Shown here one piece after another: positions 46,218 through 53,757 of a DNA stretch of 64,000 nucleotides. The notes beneath the pieces were generated by a model. The model made no database searches, had not been told where the DNA came from, and saw nothing but the letters and a program-made list of their open reading frames with translations. The position numbers and the translations under genes are program-made. The DNA lies in the NCBI RefSeq assembly GCF_000720135.1, contig NZ_JOIU01000002.1, forward strand, positions 304,765 through 368,764, given 5' to 3'. Positions within the stretch are counted from its first letter, which is position 1. Each line of letters begins with the position of its first letter. The stretch comes from Streptomyces sp. NRRL S-1022 (GTDB taxonomy: Bacteria > Actinomycetota > Actinomycetes > Streptomycetales > Streptomycetaceae).

Positions 46218-47177
46218 TCAGTCGTCCGGGCCCCGTCGCTCCCCCGCGCACTCCCCGGTACCTCTACGGTGCCGCCCGCCCGCGCGGATGCACCGGATGC
46301 GCGCGGCAACCGGGTGACACGAGGGCGGCGGCCCTTCGGCCACGGCGGGAGAGCCGGGGCAGCGGACCGGATGTCCTCCCACCGCCCTGCGCCGGTCGCC
46401 GAGGAGGGAGAGGGCGACGGCGGCGAAGTACAGCGCCCAGATCGGCGCGGCCAGCGCCAGCATGGTCAGCGGGTCCGTGCTCGGCGTCGCCACGGCGGAG
46501 AAGACCGTGATGCCCACGACCGTGGCGCGCCACCGGCCGAGCATCCGCCGGCCGGACAGCACTCCGGTGAGGTTCAGCATCACCAGCAGCAGCGGCAGCT
46601 CGAAGGCGAGACCGAAGACGACCACCATGCGGGTGCCGAGGTCGAGCAGTTCGTCCAGCGGCAGCAGGTCGTCCACCCCGTGCGGTGTGAGGCCGATCAG
46701 CACCCGCGCGGTCCTGGGCAGCACCTCGTAGGCGAAGAAGGCGCCGCCGAGGAACAGCGGGACGCCCGTGCCGGCGAACGCGCAGGCGTGTTTCCGTTCG
46801 CGTTCGTGCAGGCCGGGGGCCGCGAACGCCCACAGTTGGTACAGCCATACCGGAGAGGCCAGCACGACGCCGGCCACCAGCGAGACCTTCAGCGCCAGGG
46901 TGAAGGGCGCGAGCAGACCGTTGATCGTGATGTGCGCGCAGATGGTGTCCGTGGGCTGCCGGGCCGGACCGGCGAAGGAGCCCGGGCAGCCGACCGATGC
47001 CAGGACCGGCCTGGTGAGGAGATGGATGATCCTCTTGTAGGAGAAGGCCGCGAGAACCGTGGCGACCGTGATGGCGAGGACGGCCTTGGCGAGCCGGTCG
47101 CGGAGTTCGCGGAGGTGCTCCGCGAGCGGCATCCGCCCCTCGGGGTCCTTCTTCCCGGTGCGGACCGGCTGGGACAT
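46218..47177 (-). CDS. tatC: Sec-independent translocase subunit TatC (second copy type)
   Basis: The 319-residue protein has six hydrophobic segments and TatC signatures: MPLAEHLRELRDRLAKAVLA, ASPVWLYQLWAFAAPGLHERERK and the conserved FGLAFELPLLLVMLNLTGVL. The ERERK and FELP features make the Tat signal binding site. A long Arg/His/Pro-rich C-terminal tail (about 270-319) is unusual. It is probably an accessory TatC because housekeeping Streptomyces tatAC lies in another, proteasome-linked locus. It is 9 bp after tatA. A phosphoesterase with a twin-arginine signal is encoded at 51.5 kb and may be its cargo. Confidence 0.9.
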   Translation of the reverse strand: MSQPVRTGKKDPEGRMPLAEHLRELRDRLAKAVLAITVATVLAAFSYKRIIHLLTRPVLASVGCPGSFAGPARQPTDTICAHITINGLLAPFTLALKVSLVAGVVLASPVWLYQLWAFAAPGLHERERKHACAFAGTGVPLFLGGAFFAYEVLPRTARVLIGLTPHGVDDLLPLDELLDLGTRMVVVFGLAFELPLLLVMLNLTGVLSGRRMLGRWRATVVGITVFSAVATPSTDPLTMLALAAPIWALYFAAVALSLLGDRRRAVGGHPVRCPGSPAVAEGPPPSCHPVAARIRCIRAGGRHRRGTGECAGERRGPDD

Positions 47178-47186
47178 GTCACGGCC

Positions 47187-47378
47187 TCACGTGCGGTGCT
47201 CGGGGCGTGCCTCGTCCGAGGCGTCGTCGTCCTTCATCGCCCTGGTCTCGCTCTTGAGGATCCGCAGGGACCTGCCCAGCGCCCGTGCGGTGTCGGGCAG
47301 CCTCTTCGAGCCGAAGATCATGATCACGACCGCGGCCAGGACCAGCAGGTGCCAGGGCTCCAGCGCGTTGCGGAACAT
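47187..47378 (-). CDS. tatA: TatA/E-type translocase subunit
   Basis: The 63-residue protein has the TatA order: a short N-terminus, one hydrophobic helix ([20 protein letters not shown]), the FGSKRLP hinge, an amphipathic helix ([19 protein letters not shown]) and an acidic tail. It forms the Tat pore with TatC. The ATG at 47378 follows AAGGA at eleven bases. It is 9 bp before tatC and 2 bp after a 30-codon ORF. Confidence 0.9.
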   Translation of the reverse strand: MFRNALEPWHLLVLAAVVIMIFGSKRLPDTARALGRSLRILKSETRAMKDDDASDEARPEHRT

Positions 47379-47380
47379 CG

Positions 47381-47473
47381 TCACACCGTCCTTTCGCATG
47401 TGCCGTCACCGGTACCGCGGGGCCGGCCGGCCGGTGCGGGGACGTGCGGGGTGGTGCTGTCGTCGCTGGTCAT
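47381..47473 (-). CDS. Small ORF (30 aa) coupled to tatA
   Basis: This ORF starts at the ATG at 47473, with GGAAG seven bases upstream, and stops 2 bp before the tatA start (TGACGATG). The peptide begins [14 protein letters not shown] and is Pro/Gly/Thr-rich with one Cys. There is no recognised family. The tight spacing suggests that it sets up tatA translation or encodes a small peptide; chance is also possible. Confidence 0.35.
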   Translation of the reverse strand: MTSDDSTTPHVPAPAGRPRGTGDGTCERTV

Positions 47474-47544
47474 GTCTGCTACTTCCGGTTGTATTGGGTC
47501 GGTGTCGGTGTCGGTGTCGGAGCCGGCTCCGGGTAGGAGCCGGT

Positions 47545-47958
47545 TCAGGTTCCCGGGCGCCCGGCAGCCGTCCAGGCGGCATACTCCTGGCGGACGTAGA
47601 GGCGGCTGCGGGCGAGCGTGACCGTGTCGGGATGGCGCGGCCCGGCCACGAGGTCGGGGTGGCGGCGGTCGTGCAGGACGAGTTGTCCGGCGGTTTCCAC
47701 GGCGGCCGCGACCGGGCCGGGCCCCGGGGCGGCCGAGGCCAGTCGGTCCATGAGGGCGGCCCGGCACAACAGTCGGACGCGTTCGGCGGTCCTCGCGTCG
47801 GCCGGGGGACCGGTGCCGGGCCCGGCCCGGCGGCCGTCGCGTTCGGCTTCGAGTGCGAGCACCTGGTGCATCTCGCGGCGCAGGTCCGGTGCGTCGGCGT
47901 ACGCCTCGTGCGGGGGCGGGACGTCGATGCCCTCGGTGCGGTCCGGGGTGCTGTCCAT
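47545..47958 (-). CDS. Hypothetical protein (137 aa)
   Basis: An acidic N-terminus with PPPHEAYADAPDLRREMHQVL is followed by a helical, Arg-rich region (ERVRLLCRAALMDRLASA, RHPDTVTLARSRLYVRQEYAAW). No family was recognised. The ATG at 47958 has CAGGAGGA six to nine bases upstream, and codon usage is typical. It lies 16 bp after an ATP-binding regulator gene, so the two are likely cotranscribed, and upstream of tatA/tatC. Confidence 0.65.
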   Translation of the reverse strand: MDSTPDRTEGIDVPPPHEAYADAPDLRREMHQVLALEAERDGRRAGPGTGPPADARTAERVRLLCRAALMDRLASAAPGPGPVAAAVETAGQLVLHDRRHPDLVAGPRHPDTVTLARSRLYVRQEYAAWTAAGRPGT

Positions 47959-47974
47959 GGTCACTTCCTCCTGG

Positions 47975-48403
47975 TCAGGACGAGCACCGCAGGCGGGCGC
48001 GGACCTCGCGGCCACTGCCTGTCTGGTGGGCCTCGGTCGACTGGGCGAGGTACTGGACGATGCCGGTGCCGCGGCCGTGTTCGTCGGAGGCGATGTCGGG
48101 GTGGTGGCGCTCCACCGCCCTGCCGGAGTCGGTGACCACGATGTGCAGGGTGCCGTCGTCGAGGACGAGCCGCAGGGTCATGCACTCGCGGCCGTACCGG
48201 GCGGCGTTGGCGGCGAGTTCGTCGATGATGAGGATGGCGGAGTCCCGCTTGCCCGCGGGTACCTGCCAGGCTTCCAGCAGATCCGCCGTGAAGTGGCGGA
48301 CGGCGCCGACGTGCGCCTCCTGCGCGGGCAGGGTGAGCAGCGCCTCGTGGCGGCAGGGCCGGCCGAGCCGTGGACTCGTGCGGGGGGAGTCGGTGAGGAA
48401 CAT
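47975..48403 (-). CDS. ATP-binding regulatory protein (HATPase, anti-sigma factor type)
   Basis: The 142-residue GHKL domain has the N box AILIIDELAANAARYG (near 57-72) and a G1-like VVTDSGRAVE; GRGTGIVQYLAQS is the G2-like loop. Members of this large Streptomyces family act as RsbW-like kinases or anti-sigma factors. No STAS partner is adjacent. The ATG at 48403 is preferred because conserved sequence begins soon after; a frame extension to 48505 exists. Confidence 0.78.
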   Translation of the reverse strand: MFLTDSPRTSPRLGRPCRHEALLTLPAQEAHVGAVRHFTADLLEAWQVPAGKRDSAILIIDELAANAARYGRECMTLRLVLDDGTLHIVVTDSGRAVERHHPDIASDEHGRGTGIVQYLAQSTEAHQTGSGREVRARLRCSS

Positions 48404-49013
48404 GGTTCTCTGGCTCTTCCGTGAGTGGGCGGAGACCGGGAGGGGCGGACCACCAGCGGCAACCACTCGGGGTGTCGGCGGGCTGGTCCTGCGGGGCGCG
48501 CTCATGTGGTTTCACGGGTGAGGCGTGCTGAACGGTTCGAGGGATCGGCCCCTTTTGCCCGACTTCTTGCGGCTCGCCTTGCCCGGCTTCTCGCGGTTCG
48601 CACCAGGGCGGCGGCCCGGCCGGGCTACGGGGCCCGGGCCGGAACTCGCTGCCGTACGCGGGCCGGCCGGGCACCGGCGGCTCGCTTCCCCGTCCTGGCC
48701 GCGCCGGGCGTGATGCTGGTACGCAGCGCCACCGAACCGGGTGCGGGCGCCGCTGCCGGACCGTCGCGCCACGGAGCCGGGGAGGAACGCCCCTGCCCGC
48801 TCACCGGCCCGGGCGACGCGCGTCAGCCGTCCGGCGACGCGGGTGCCGCTGCCGGCCCCCGAGGCCGCCGCGCCGATCCGTGAGCCGCCGTGGCCCACGG
48901 CCCCACCGCCGCCGGAGCCGTGCCGCGCGGTGGAAGCGGCCGGCGACGGTGGCCACGCGCACACGGGAGGAGGCCGGCGCCATGGGCACCGGCCTCCTCG
49001 AACCGCCGTCGGG
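48404..49013. other. Intergenic region with an open, Lys/Arg-rich frame of doubtful coding value (610 bp)
   Basis: No gene is supported. The minus strand is open from about 48900 to 48512 and would end in a basic tail (GKASRKKSGKRGRSLEP). The DNA there carries two imperfect direct repeats of about 19 bp around 48561-48604 (CCGACTTCTTGCGGCTCGC and CCGGCTTCTCGCGGTTCGC). No ribosome binding site or conserved start was found, and composition is Ala/Gly/Arg-rich, as in chance frames of high-GC DNA. The region separates two minus-strand operons. Confidence 0.35.
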
Positions 49014-49811
49014 TCACGCCCGCATCGTGACCAGTTTCTGGCCGTTGTCCGCGATGATCTCGAAGTGCTGGATGGTCTCGGGGGCCATGGCGACCGTCCC
49101 GGGGATCGTGGTGCCGGACGGGTACTTGCCGGCCCACCAGGTGGCGCCGTCCGCCCTGGCTCCGTCGGGCCCGACCGCTTGCAGCCGGCAGGTGGTCCCG
49201 GCGGGCGCCCCCCTGGCCGAGACCTGCAGGACACTGCCCCAGACGGAGGACGAGACCCGCACCGAGGCGGAGACGCCGGTGGCGGAATCGCTTCCGGAGA
49301 AGGTGCGCGTGAACGCGGTCGCGCTCGAACCGGGCGGCGCCGCCACGCTGCCCACGGTGCCGACGGCGGCCAGCCAGGCGCCGCCGGCCGCCGCCGCGGT
49401 GAGCACCACCGAGGCGGCCGCGCCGGCCAGTTGCAGGCGCCGGGTCTTGCGGCGCCGGGTCGCGGCCTGCTGGAGCAGTCTCTCCAGCACGCCTCCCTCC
49501 GGCGTCCGCGGGGTCACGGGCACGGCGGGCGCCGTGGGCTCTTCGGGTGAAGGGCCGCGCACGGTTTCGCCCGCCCGTGCCACCAGCCGGTCGGCCAGGT
49601 TCCCGTCGGCCGTCGGCACCGTACGCCTCGAAGCCTCCGCCAGGGTCACCGTGGCCAGCAGCGCGGGCAGCCCCGCCAGCCGGGCGTGTTCCGCCTGGCA
49701 CTCGGCGCAGTGCGCGAGGTGGGCACGCACCGGTTCCGCTTCCTCCGGCGGCAGGGTGCCCAGGACGTACGCCCCGAGCGCCAGCCGGAGATCGTCGTGC
49801 TCCGTACTCAC
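49014..49811 (-). CDS. Anti-sigma factor (zf-HC2 / RskA type)
   Basis: The 265-residue protein starts with a zinc-binding anti-sigma domain: LRLALGAYVLGTLPPEEAEPVR, then HLAHCAECQAEH with the HxxxCxxC ligands (near 33-40). There is one transmembrane segment (about 130-155, LAGAAASVVLTAAAAGGAWL) and a C-terminal RskA-like extracytoplasmic domain. It should hold the ECF sigma factor encoded 25 bp upstream until an outside signal triggers proteolysis. The GTG at 49811 has GGGAGG eight bases upstream. Confidence 0.88.
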   Translation of the reverse strand: MSTEHDDLRLALGAYVLGTLPPEEAEPVRAHLAHCAECQAEHARLAGLPALLATVTLAEASRRTVPTADGNLADRLVARAGETVRGPSPEEPTAPAVPVTPRTPEGGVLERLLQQAATRRRKTRRLQLAGAAASVVLTAAAAGGAWLAAVGTVGSVAAPPGSSATAFTRTFSGSDSATGVSASVRVSSSVWGSVLQVSARGAPAGTTCRLQAVGPDGARADGATWWAGKYPSGTTIPGTVAMAPETIQHFEIIADNGQKLVTMRA

Positions 49812-49836
49812 GATCGCCACCTCCCGCACGACCCGG

Positions 49837-50454
49837 TCATGGCTCGATCCCGCGTTCCTGCAACGCCAGCCGCAGGGCGTGCAGGGCGTAGTACGTCCGC
49901 GACTTCACCGTGCCCAGCGGGATGCCCAGCACGCGTGCCGCCTCCACCATGGTCCGGCCCCGGTAGTAGGTCTCCAGCAGGACGGCACGGTGGTCCGGGG
50001 ACAGCGACCGGACGGCGTCGGCGACCGCCCAGCTCTGCAGCGCCTGATCGATCTCGTCCTCGCCCGGATGCTGCTCGGCGGCCCGCTCCAGCGCCTCGCC
50101 GCCGGTCTCGGCCGGTCTCGCCTGCCGGGCCCGGTGGGCGTCGATGACCAGGTGCCGGGCGACCGTGCACAGCCAGGCCCGGGCCGGGCCGCGTGCGGGG
50201 TCGAACGCGGCGGGGTGCTGCCACGCCCGGAGCAGTGTCTCCTGCACCACGTCCTCCGCCCATTGCCAGTCTCCCGAGGTCAGTCGCAGTACGTAGTGGA
50301 ACAGGGGGCCCGCGTGCTCGGCGTACAGAGTGCGCAGCAGTTCCTCGTCCGCGGTCGAAAGTGTCCCTTCACCAGAGACACGGTCCGCGGAGCGATCCGG
50401 ACGGGTCCGCGGGCCACGTTTTCGGTTCCAGGGCATGAGCCGATCGTCGCGCAT
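49837..50454 (-). CDS. ECF RNA polymerase sigma factor
   Basis: The 205-residue sigma factor has region 2 (LYAEHAGPLFHYVLRLT, WAEDVVQETLLRAWQHP, RAWLCTVARHLVIDAHRARQ) and region 4 (LSPDHRAVLLETYYRGRTMVEAARVLGIPLGTVKSR, read as two parts). It is of the SigK/SigL kind that pairs with RskA-type anti-sigma factors, and such a gene follows after 25 bp. The ATG at 50454 is the longer start; another ATG at 50436 has no clear ribosome binding site. Candidate target genes are the divergent cupredoxin-phosphoesterase operon and itself, by analogy. Confidence 0.88.
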   Translation of the reverse strand: MRDDRLMPWNRKRGPRTRPDRSADRVSGEGTLSTADEELLRTLYAEHAGPLFHYVLRLTSGDWQWAEDVVQETLLRAWQHPAAFDPARGPARAWLCTVARHLVIDAHRARQARPAETGGEALERAAEQHPGEDEIDQALQSWAVADAVRSLSPDHRAVLLETYYRGRTMVEAARVLGIPLGTVKSRTYYALHALRLALQERGIEP

Positions 50455-50995
50455 ATGTGTGGCTTTGTCCTGTAACGCACGAGAGGGGGCGGGTGACGTC
50501 CGCCGAGCATCGTCGGTGAGGTGCTCGCACCGAACCGCGGGGGCGGCGTGCGGCACCGCCGGCGCCCGGCGTGTGTGACCTCCGGAACCCTGCCCGACCT
50601 GCGGCGATACCGATTCGTCCGGAAAAAGCGCGCATCTGCCGAACCGTGGGGCCCCCGCCGTCCGTGGAGCCGGACAAGAGCCGACTCCGGCGCGGTTCCG
50701 CACCGGTCCCCCACCGCACAGGAGGGGACGGAGGTGGCCGGGACACGCCACGCGACCGAAGTGCTGCCGGCGCCGTCCGCCCCGCTCCCGTCCGCGCCTT
50801 CGCGGCGCGCAGGGGTGCCCGTGCGGCGCGGGGCACGTCGGGGCGAGCGGCGGGCACGGGGCGACACCCCGGCCCGGCCGGCCGGTGAGGAGGGGCACGC
50901 GCCCCCGAACACGGCATCCACCACACATTCGCGCGGGTGCGCGCGCCGAGCCGGCGCGGTCCACGTCTCCGCCTGACCAACGAGGAACGGACACC
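50455..50995. other. Divergent intergenic region between ECF sigma and cupredoxin genes (541 bp)
   Basis: No gene was supported in this stretch. It must carry the promoters for both divergent operons. The ribosome binding site of the cupredoxin gene is GAGGAA (50982-50987). GGAACC at 50583-50588 resembles an ECF -35 hexamer, but no matching -10 was found at a fitting distance, so no promoter is called. Confidence 0.4.
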
Positions 50996-51550
50996 ATGTA
51001 CCTGAACCTTCGCGCGCCGGGCCGCCGGTCACGCGCCGCGGCCGGGACGGCCGTCGTCATCGTCGCCGCCGCCGGCGCCCTGGGGCTCCTCAGCGCGTGC
51101 GGCCAGCCGTCGCACTCCCCGGCCACCGGAGCCGCTGCCCTCACACCCGGCCCCGGTCAGCACCGGACGCCGGGGATGCCCGGCGCCACGGGGCCGGGGG
51201 GCGCGCCGGGCTCCGCTTCCGGCACCTCGCCCATGCCGGGCATGAGCATGCCCATGAGCCCCTCGGGCAAGGGCGCCCAGGCCGCTCCGGTCGCCGGTGA
51301 CGCGGTGGCGATCGAGAACTTCGCGTTCTCCCCGGCCACGCTGAAGATCAAGGTGGGCACGACGGTGACGTGGACCAACCGGGACACCGACGCCCACACC
51401 GTCACCAGCACCGGATCGGGCGGCCCGCTCCGTTCGGCCGCCCTGGCCCCCCACGCCACCTACCGCCACACGTTCACCGAGCCCGGCACCTACGCCTACC
51501 TCTGCACCATCCATCCGTTCATGACCGCCACCGTGGAGGTGACCCGATGA
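50996..51550 (+). CDS. Cupredoxin-domain lipoprotein
   Basis: The 184-residue protein has a signal peptide with the lipobox LLSACG (Cys around 38), a Pro/Gly/Met-rich linker with PMPGMSMPMS that may bind copper, and a plastocyanin-like domain (about 95-184). The type 1 copper ligands are visible: His in TDADAHTVTS-like DAHTV, then Cys, His and Met in YLCTIHPFM. It should be a blue-copper electron carrier outside the membrane. ATGA overlap with the Tat-signal phosphoesterase gene shows one operon. GAGGAA lies eight bases before the ATG. Confidence 0.88.
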   Translation: MYLNLRAPGRRSRAAAGTAVVIVAAAGALGLLSACGQPSHSPATGAAALTPGPGQHRTPGMPGATGPGGAPGSASGTSPMPGMSMPMSPSGKGAQAAPVAGDAVAIENFAFSPATLKIKVGTTVTWTNRDTDAHTVTSTGSGGPLRSAALAPHATYRHTFTEPGTYAYLCTIHPFMTATVEVTR

Positions 51551-52548
51551 CCGATCCCTGGGACAGCCACGAGGGAGCACCGGCCGAGGACACCGGCCGG
51601 CCCGATACCGAGCACGGGATGACCCGGCGTCAACTCATGCGGCACACCGCCTGGTTCGGAGGCGCCGTGGTGCTCACGGTCGCCAGTGGACAGGTGATCA
51701 GCCGGCTCGCCGATTCCCGGGAAGGCACCGCCGGGGGCATCGCCGGGGCCGCCGCCACGGAGAGCGGAGCGCTGCGGTTCGTCCAGGTCTCCGACAGCCA
51801 CATCGGGTTCCAGGGTCCGGCCAACACGGACGTGGCCGGCTCGTTCTCCGAGGCGATCCACCAGGTCAACACGCTCGGCTTCCGGCCCGACTTCGTGATG
51901 CACAGCGGTGACCTCACCCACCTGTCCACGGCCGGGCAGTTCGACCAGGTCAAGCAGATGATGACCGGGCTGCGGACGGACCGCGTCTTCACCGTGCCGG
52001 GTGAGCACGACTCCATCGGCGACGCGGGCCGCGCCTACCGGCGGACCTTCGGCACGGGCACGCTCGGCGACGGCTGGTACAGCTTCGACACCCACGGCGT
52101 GCACTTCATCGCCCTGGTCAACACCCTGAGCCTGGAGAAGCTCGGCCACCTCGGCAACGCCCAGATCGACTTCGTCCGCAAGGACCTCGCCGGGCTGCCC
52201 TCGGACACCCCCGTCGTGGTCTTCAGCCACATCCCGCTGTTCGCCATGTACCCGCGGTGGGGCTGGAGCACGGACGACGCCCTCAAGGTCATCGCACTCC
52301 TGCGCCGCTTCTCCTCCGTCACCTGCCTCAACGGGCACGTCCACCAGCTGTTCACCAAGACGGAGGGCAACATCACCTTCCACTCCGCCACCACCACCGC
52401 CTATCCGCTGCCCCACCCGGGCCGCGCTCCCGCCCCCACCCCGCAGGTCGTCCCCGCCCGGCAGCTCAAGGAGGCACTCGGTATCCGCACCGTCGGCTAC
52501 CGCCGGGGCGAGCGCGAACTGGCCGTCACGGACCAGAGGCTCGCATGA
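51547..52548 (+). CDS. Tat-exported metallophosphoesterase
   Basis: The 333-residue protein has a twin-arginine signal, MTRRQLMRHTAWFGGAV (RR at 27-28), preceded by an acidic stretch, then a calcineurin-like phosphoesterase with VSDSHIGF, HSGDLTH, VPGEHDS (the Asn of the usual GNHD is Glu here), FSHIPL and NGHVHQ. The substrate is unknown. The Tat signal links it functionally to the tatA/tatC pair at 46-47 kb, as inference. It is in a four-gene operon with the cupredoxin lipoprotein and two small genes; both junctions are ATGA overlaps. Confidence 0.88.
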   Translation: MTDPWDSHEGAPAEDTGRPDTEHGMTRRQLMRHTAWFGGAVVLTVASGQVISRLADSREGTAGGIAGAAATESGALRFVQVSDSHIGFQGPANTDVAGSFSEAIHQVNTLGFRPDFVMHSGDLTHLSTAGQFDQVKQMMTGLRTDRVFTVPGEHDSIGDAGRAYRRTFGTGTLGDGWYSFDTHGVHFIALVNTLSLEKLGHLGNAQIDFVRKDLAGLPSDTPVVVFSHIPLFAMYPRWGWSTDDALKVIALLRRFSSVTCLNGHVHQLFTKTEGNITFHSATTTAYPLPHPGRAPAPTPQVVPARQLKEALGIRTVGYRRGERELAVTDQRLA

Positions 52549-52994
52549 ACACCCGACGACTCCTCACCGCCGCCCTGCGGCCGGCGACCGCCGCGACCCT
52601 CGCCGCCGGCGGATACCTCCACGCCCAGCTCTACATCGACGGCTACCGCTTCATCCCCGTCGTCGGCCCGCTGTTCCTGCTCCAGGCCGGCGTTTCCCTC
52701 GCCCTCGCCGTCCTGCTGCTGGCCGGAACACCGCCCCTGCCGCTGAGGATCGCGGCGGCAGGTGTCGCGCTCGGCGCCCTCGGCGGCTTCGCCGCTTCGC
52801 GAACCGTCGGAGTGTTCGGATTCACCGAGCACGGTCTGCAACCCGCGCCACAAGCCGCCCTCAGCCTCCTCGCCGAAACCGGCACGCTGCTGCTCCTCGC
52901 CGTCTGGCAGGTGACCCTGGCCGGACGCCCCCGCGCTGCCCGGCCGCCCGCCGGGACGGCCACCTGGGCCACCACCCGCACCCCACCCGGCTGA
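52545..52994 (+). CDS. Small polytopic membrane protein (149 aa)
   Basis: The protein has four hydrophobic segments (about 11-27, 39-61, 66-85 and 106-124) and a Pro/Thr-rich tail. LHAQLYIDGYRFIPVVGPLFLLQAG may mark a family, but none was recognised. It overlaps the phosphoesterase gene by ATGA, so it belongs to the cupredoxin operon and may hold the secreted partners at the membrane or carry electrons. Confidence 0.72.
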   Translation: MNTRRLLTAALRPATAATLAAGGYLHAQLYIDGYRFIPVVGPLFLLQAGVSLALAVLLLAGTPPLPLRIAAAGVALGALGGFAASRTVGVFGFTEHGLQPAPQAALSLLAETGTLLLLAVWQVTLAGRPRAARPPAGTATWATTRTPPG

Positions 52995-53014
52995 ACCACC
53001 CGGAGGACACCCCC

Positions 53015-53287
53015 ATGCACCTGCAACCACGCCCGGGGATCGCCTGGCCGAGCCCGCGCCTGCGGGAACTGAACCACGCCGTACGCGCCCTGCTCGGCCT
53101 GGACGACGACACAGCCGTCGTCATCCGTCAGCTCGTCCGTGACACCACCGGCCACCCACCGCTCCAGACCGTCGTCTCGGTGCTGCCCATGGAGGGCGAA
53201 CCCCAGCGCTGGGTGCTCCACCACCCCGCCGAGCAGATCACCGAGCACGAACTGCGGGCCGCCCTGCTCGGCCACGGGCCGCACTGA
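53015..53287 (+). CDS. Hypothetical protein (90 aa)
   Basis: This is a short soluble protein with WPSPRLRELNHAVRALLGL and TAVVIRQLVRDTTGHPPLQTVVSVLP, looking like an alpha/beta mini-domain. GGAGGACA lies nine to ten bases before the ATG. It follows the membrane protein gene by 20 bp and closes the operon; a strong hairpin follows. No family was recognised. Confidence 0.65.
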   Translation: MHLQPRPGIAWPSPRLRELNHAVRALLGLDDDTAVVIRQLVRDTTGHPPLQTVVSVLPMEGEPQRWVLHHPAEQITEHELRAALLGHGPH

Positions 53288-53327
53288 CCGGCACCCCGCC
53301 GTCCCGGACCTCGCGAGCGTCGTCACC

Positions 53328-53361
53328 TTCGCGCCGGTGCACGGATGTGCACCGGCGCGAA
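53328..53361. terminator. Bidirectional hairpin terminator
   Basis: A perfect 15-bp stem (TTCGCGCCGGTGCAC, 53328-53342, with its complement at 53347-53361) has a GGAT tetraloop. It lies between the convergent 90-aa gene and the STAS gene and should stop transcription from both sides. Confidence 0.8.
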
Positions 53362-53367
53362 CGGAAC

Positions 53368-53757
53368 CTAGGCGTCACCTCGCGCGGTTCTTCGGCGCCG
53401 GTCCCGGGTCTCCTCCCCGCTCGCGGGCGCGAGGAGGTGGTCCAGCACGTTCGTCAGGCGCAGCATGCGCTCCAGGACGTCGGGCCGGTGGTCCAGGTAC
53501 AGCGTGGCGCCGATGTCGGCGGCCCGGCGGCGGACCGTCAGCAGGGCGGACAGGCCGGAGGAGTCGATCCAGGTCAGATCGCGGACATCCAGGCGTACGG
53601 CGCCCAGGTCCGCCTGGCCGGCGGTCAGGTGCCGGGCGACCATGTCGGTCAGGCCGTCGCAGGTGTCGTAGTCGAGCTCGCCGGCCACCCGCACGATGAG
53701 CGTGCCGGCCGTGCGGTAGACGGTGACGGTGAATTCGGTGGGATGCAGAGGGGTCAT
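53368..53757 (-). CDS. STAS-domain anti-sigma factor antagonist
   Basis: The 129-residue protein has the SpoIIAA/RsbV fold: TLIVRVAGELDYDTCDGLTD and LDVRDLTWIDSSGLSALLTV. S67 in IDSSGL is the position phosphorylated by RsbW-type kinases. Unphosphorylated STAS proteins free a sigma factor from its anti-sigma factor. The ATG overlaps the stop of the B12-binding protein gene (ATGA), and that gene overlaps a PP2C phosphatase gene, so the phosphatase, a sensor and the STAS partner form one coupled operon. Confidence 0.88.
   Translation of the reverse strand: MTPLHPTEFTVTVYRTAGTLIVRVAGELDYDTCDGLTDMVARHLTAGQADLGAVRLDVRDLTWIDSSGLSALLTVRRRAADIGATLYLDHRPDVLERMLRLTNVLDHLLAPASGEETRDRRRRTARGDA

Noticed and set aside
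48512..48900. Minus-strand ORF with a Lys-rich tail before the anti-sigma factor gene's end
   Set aside because: No start signal, low-complexity Ala/Gly/Arg sequence; kept only as a note on the intergenic region.
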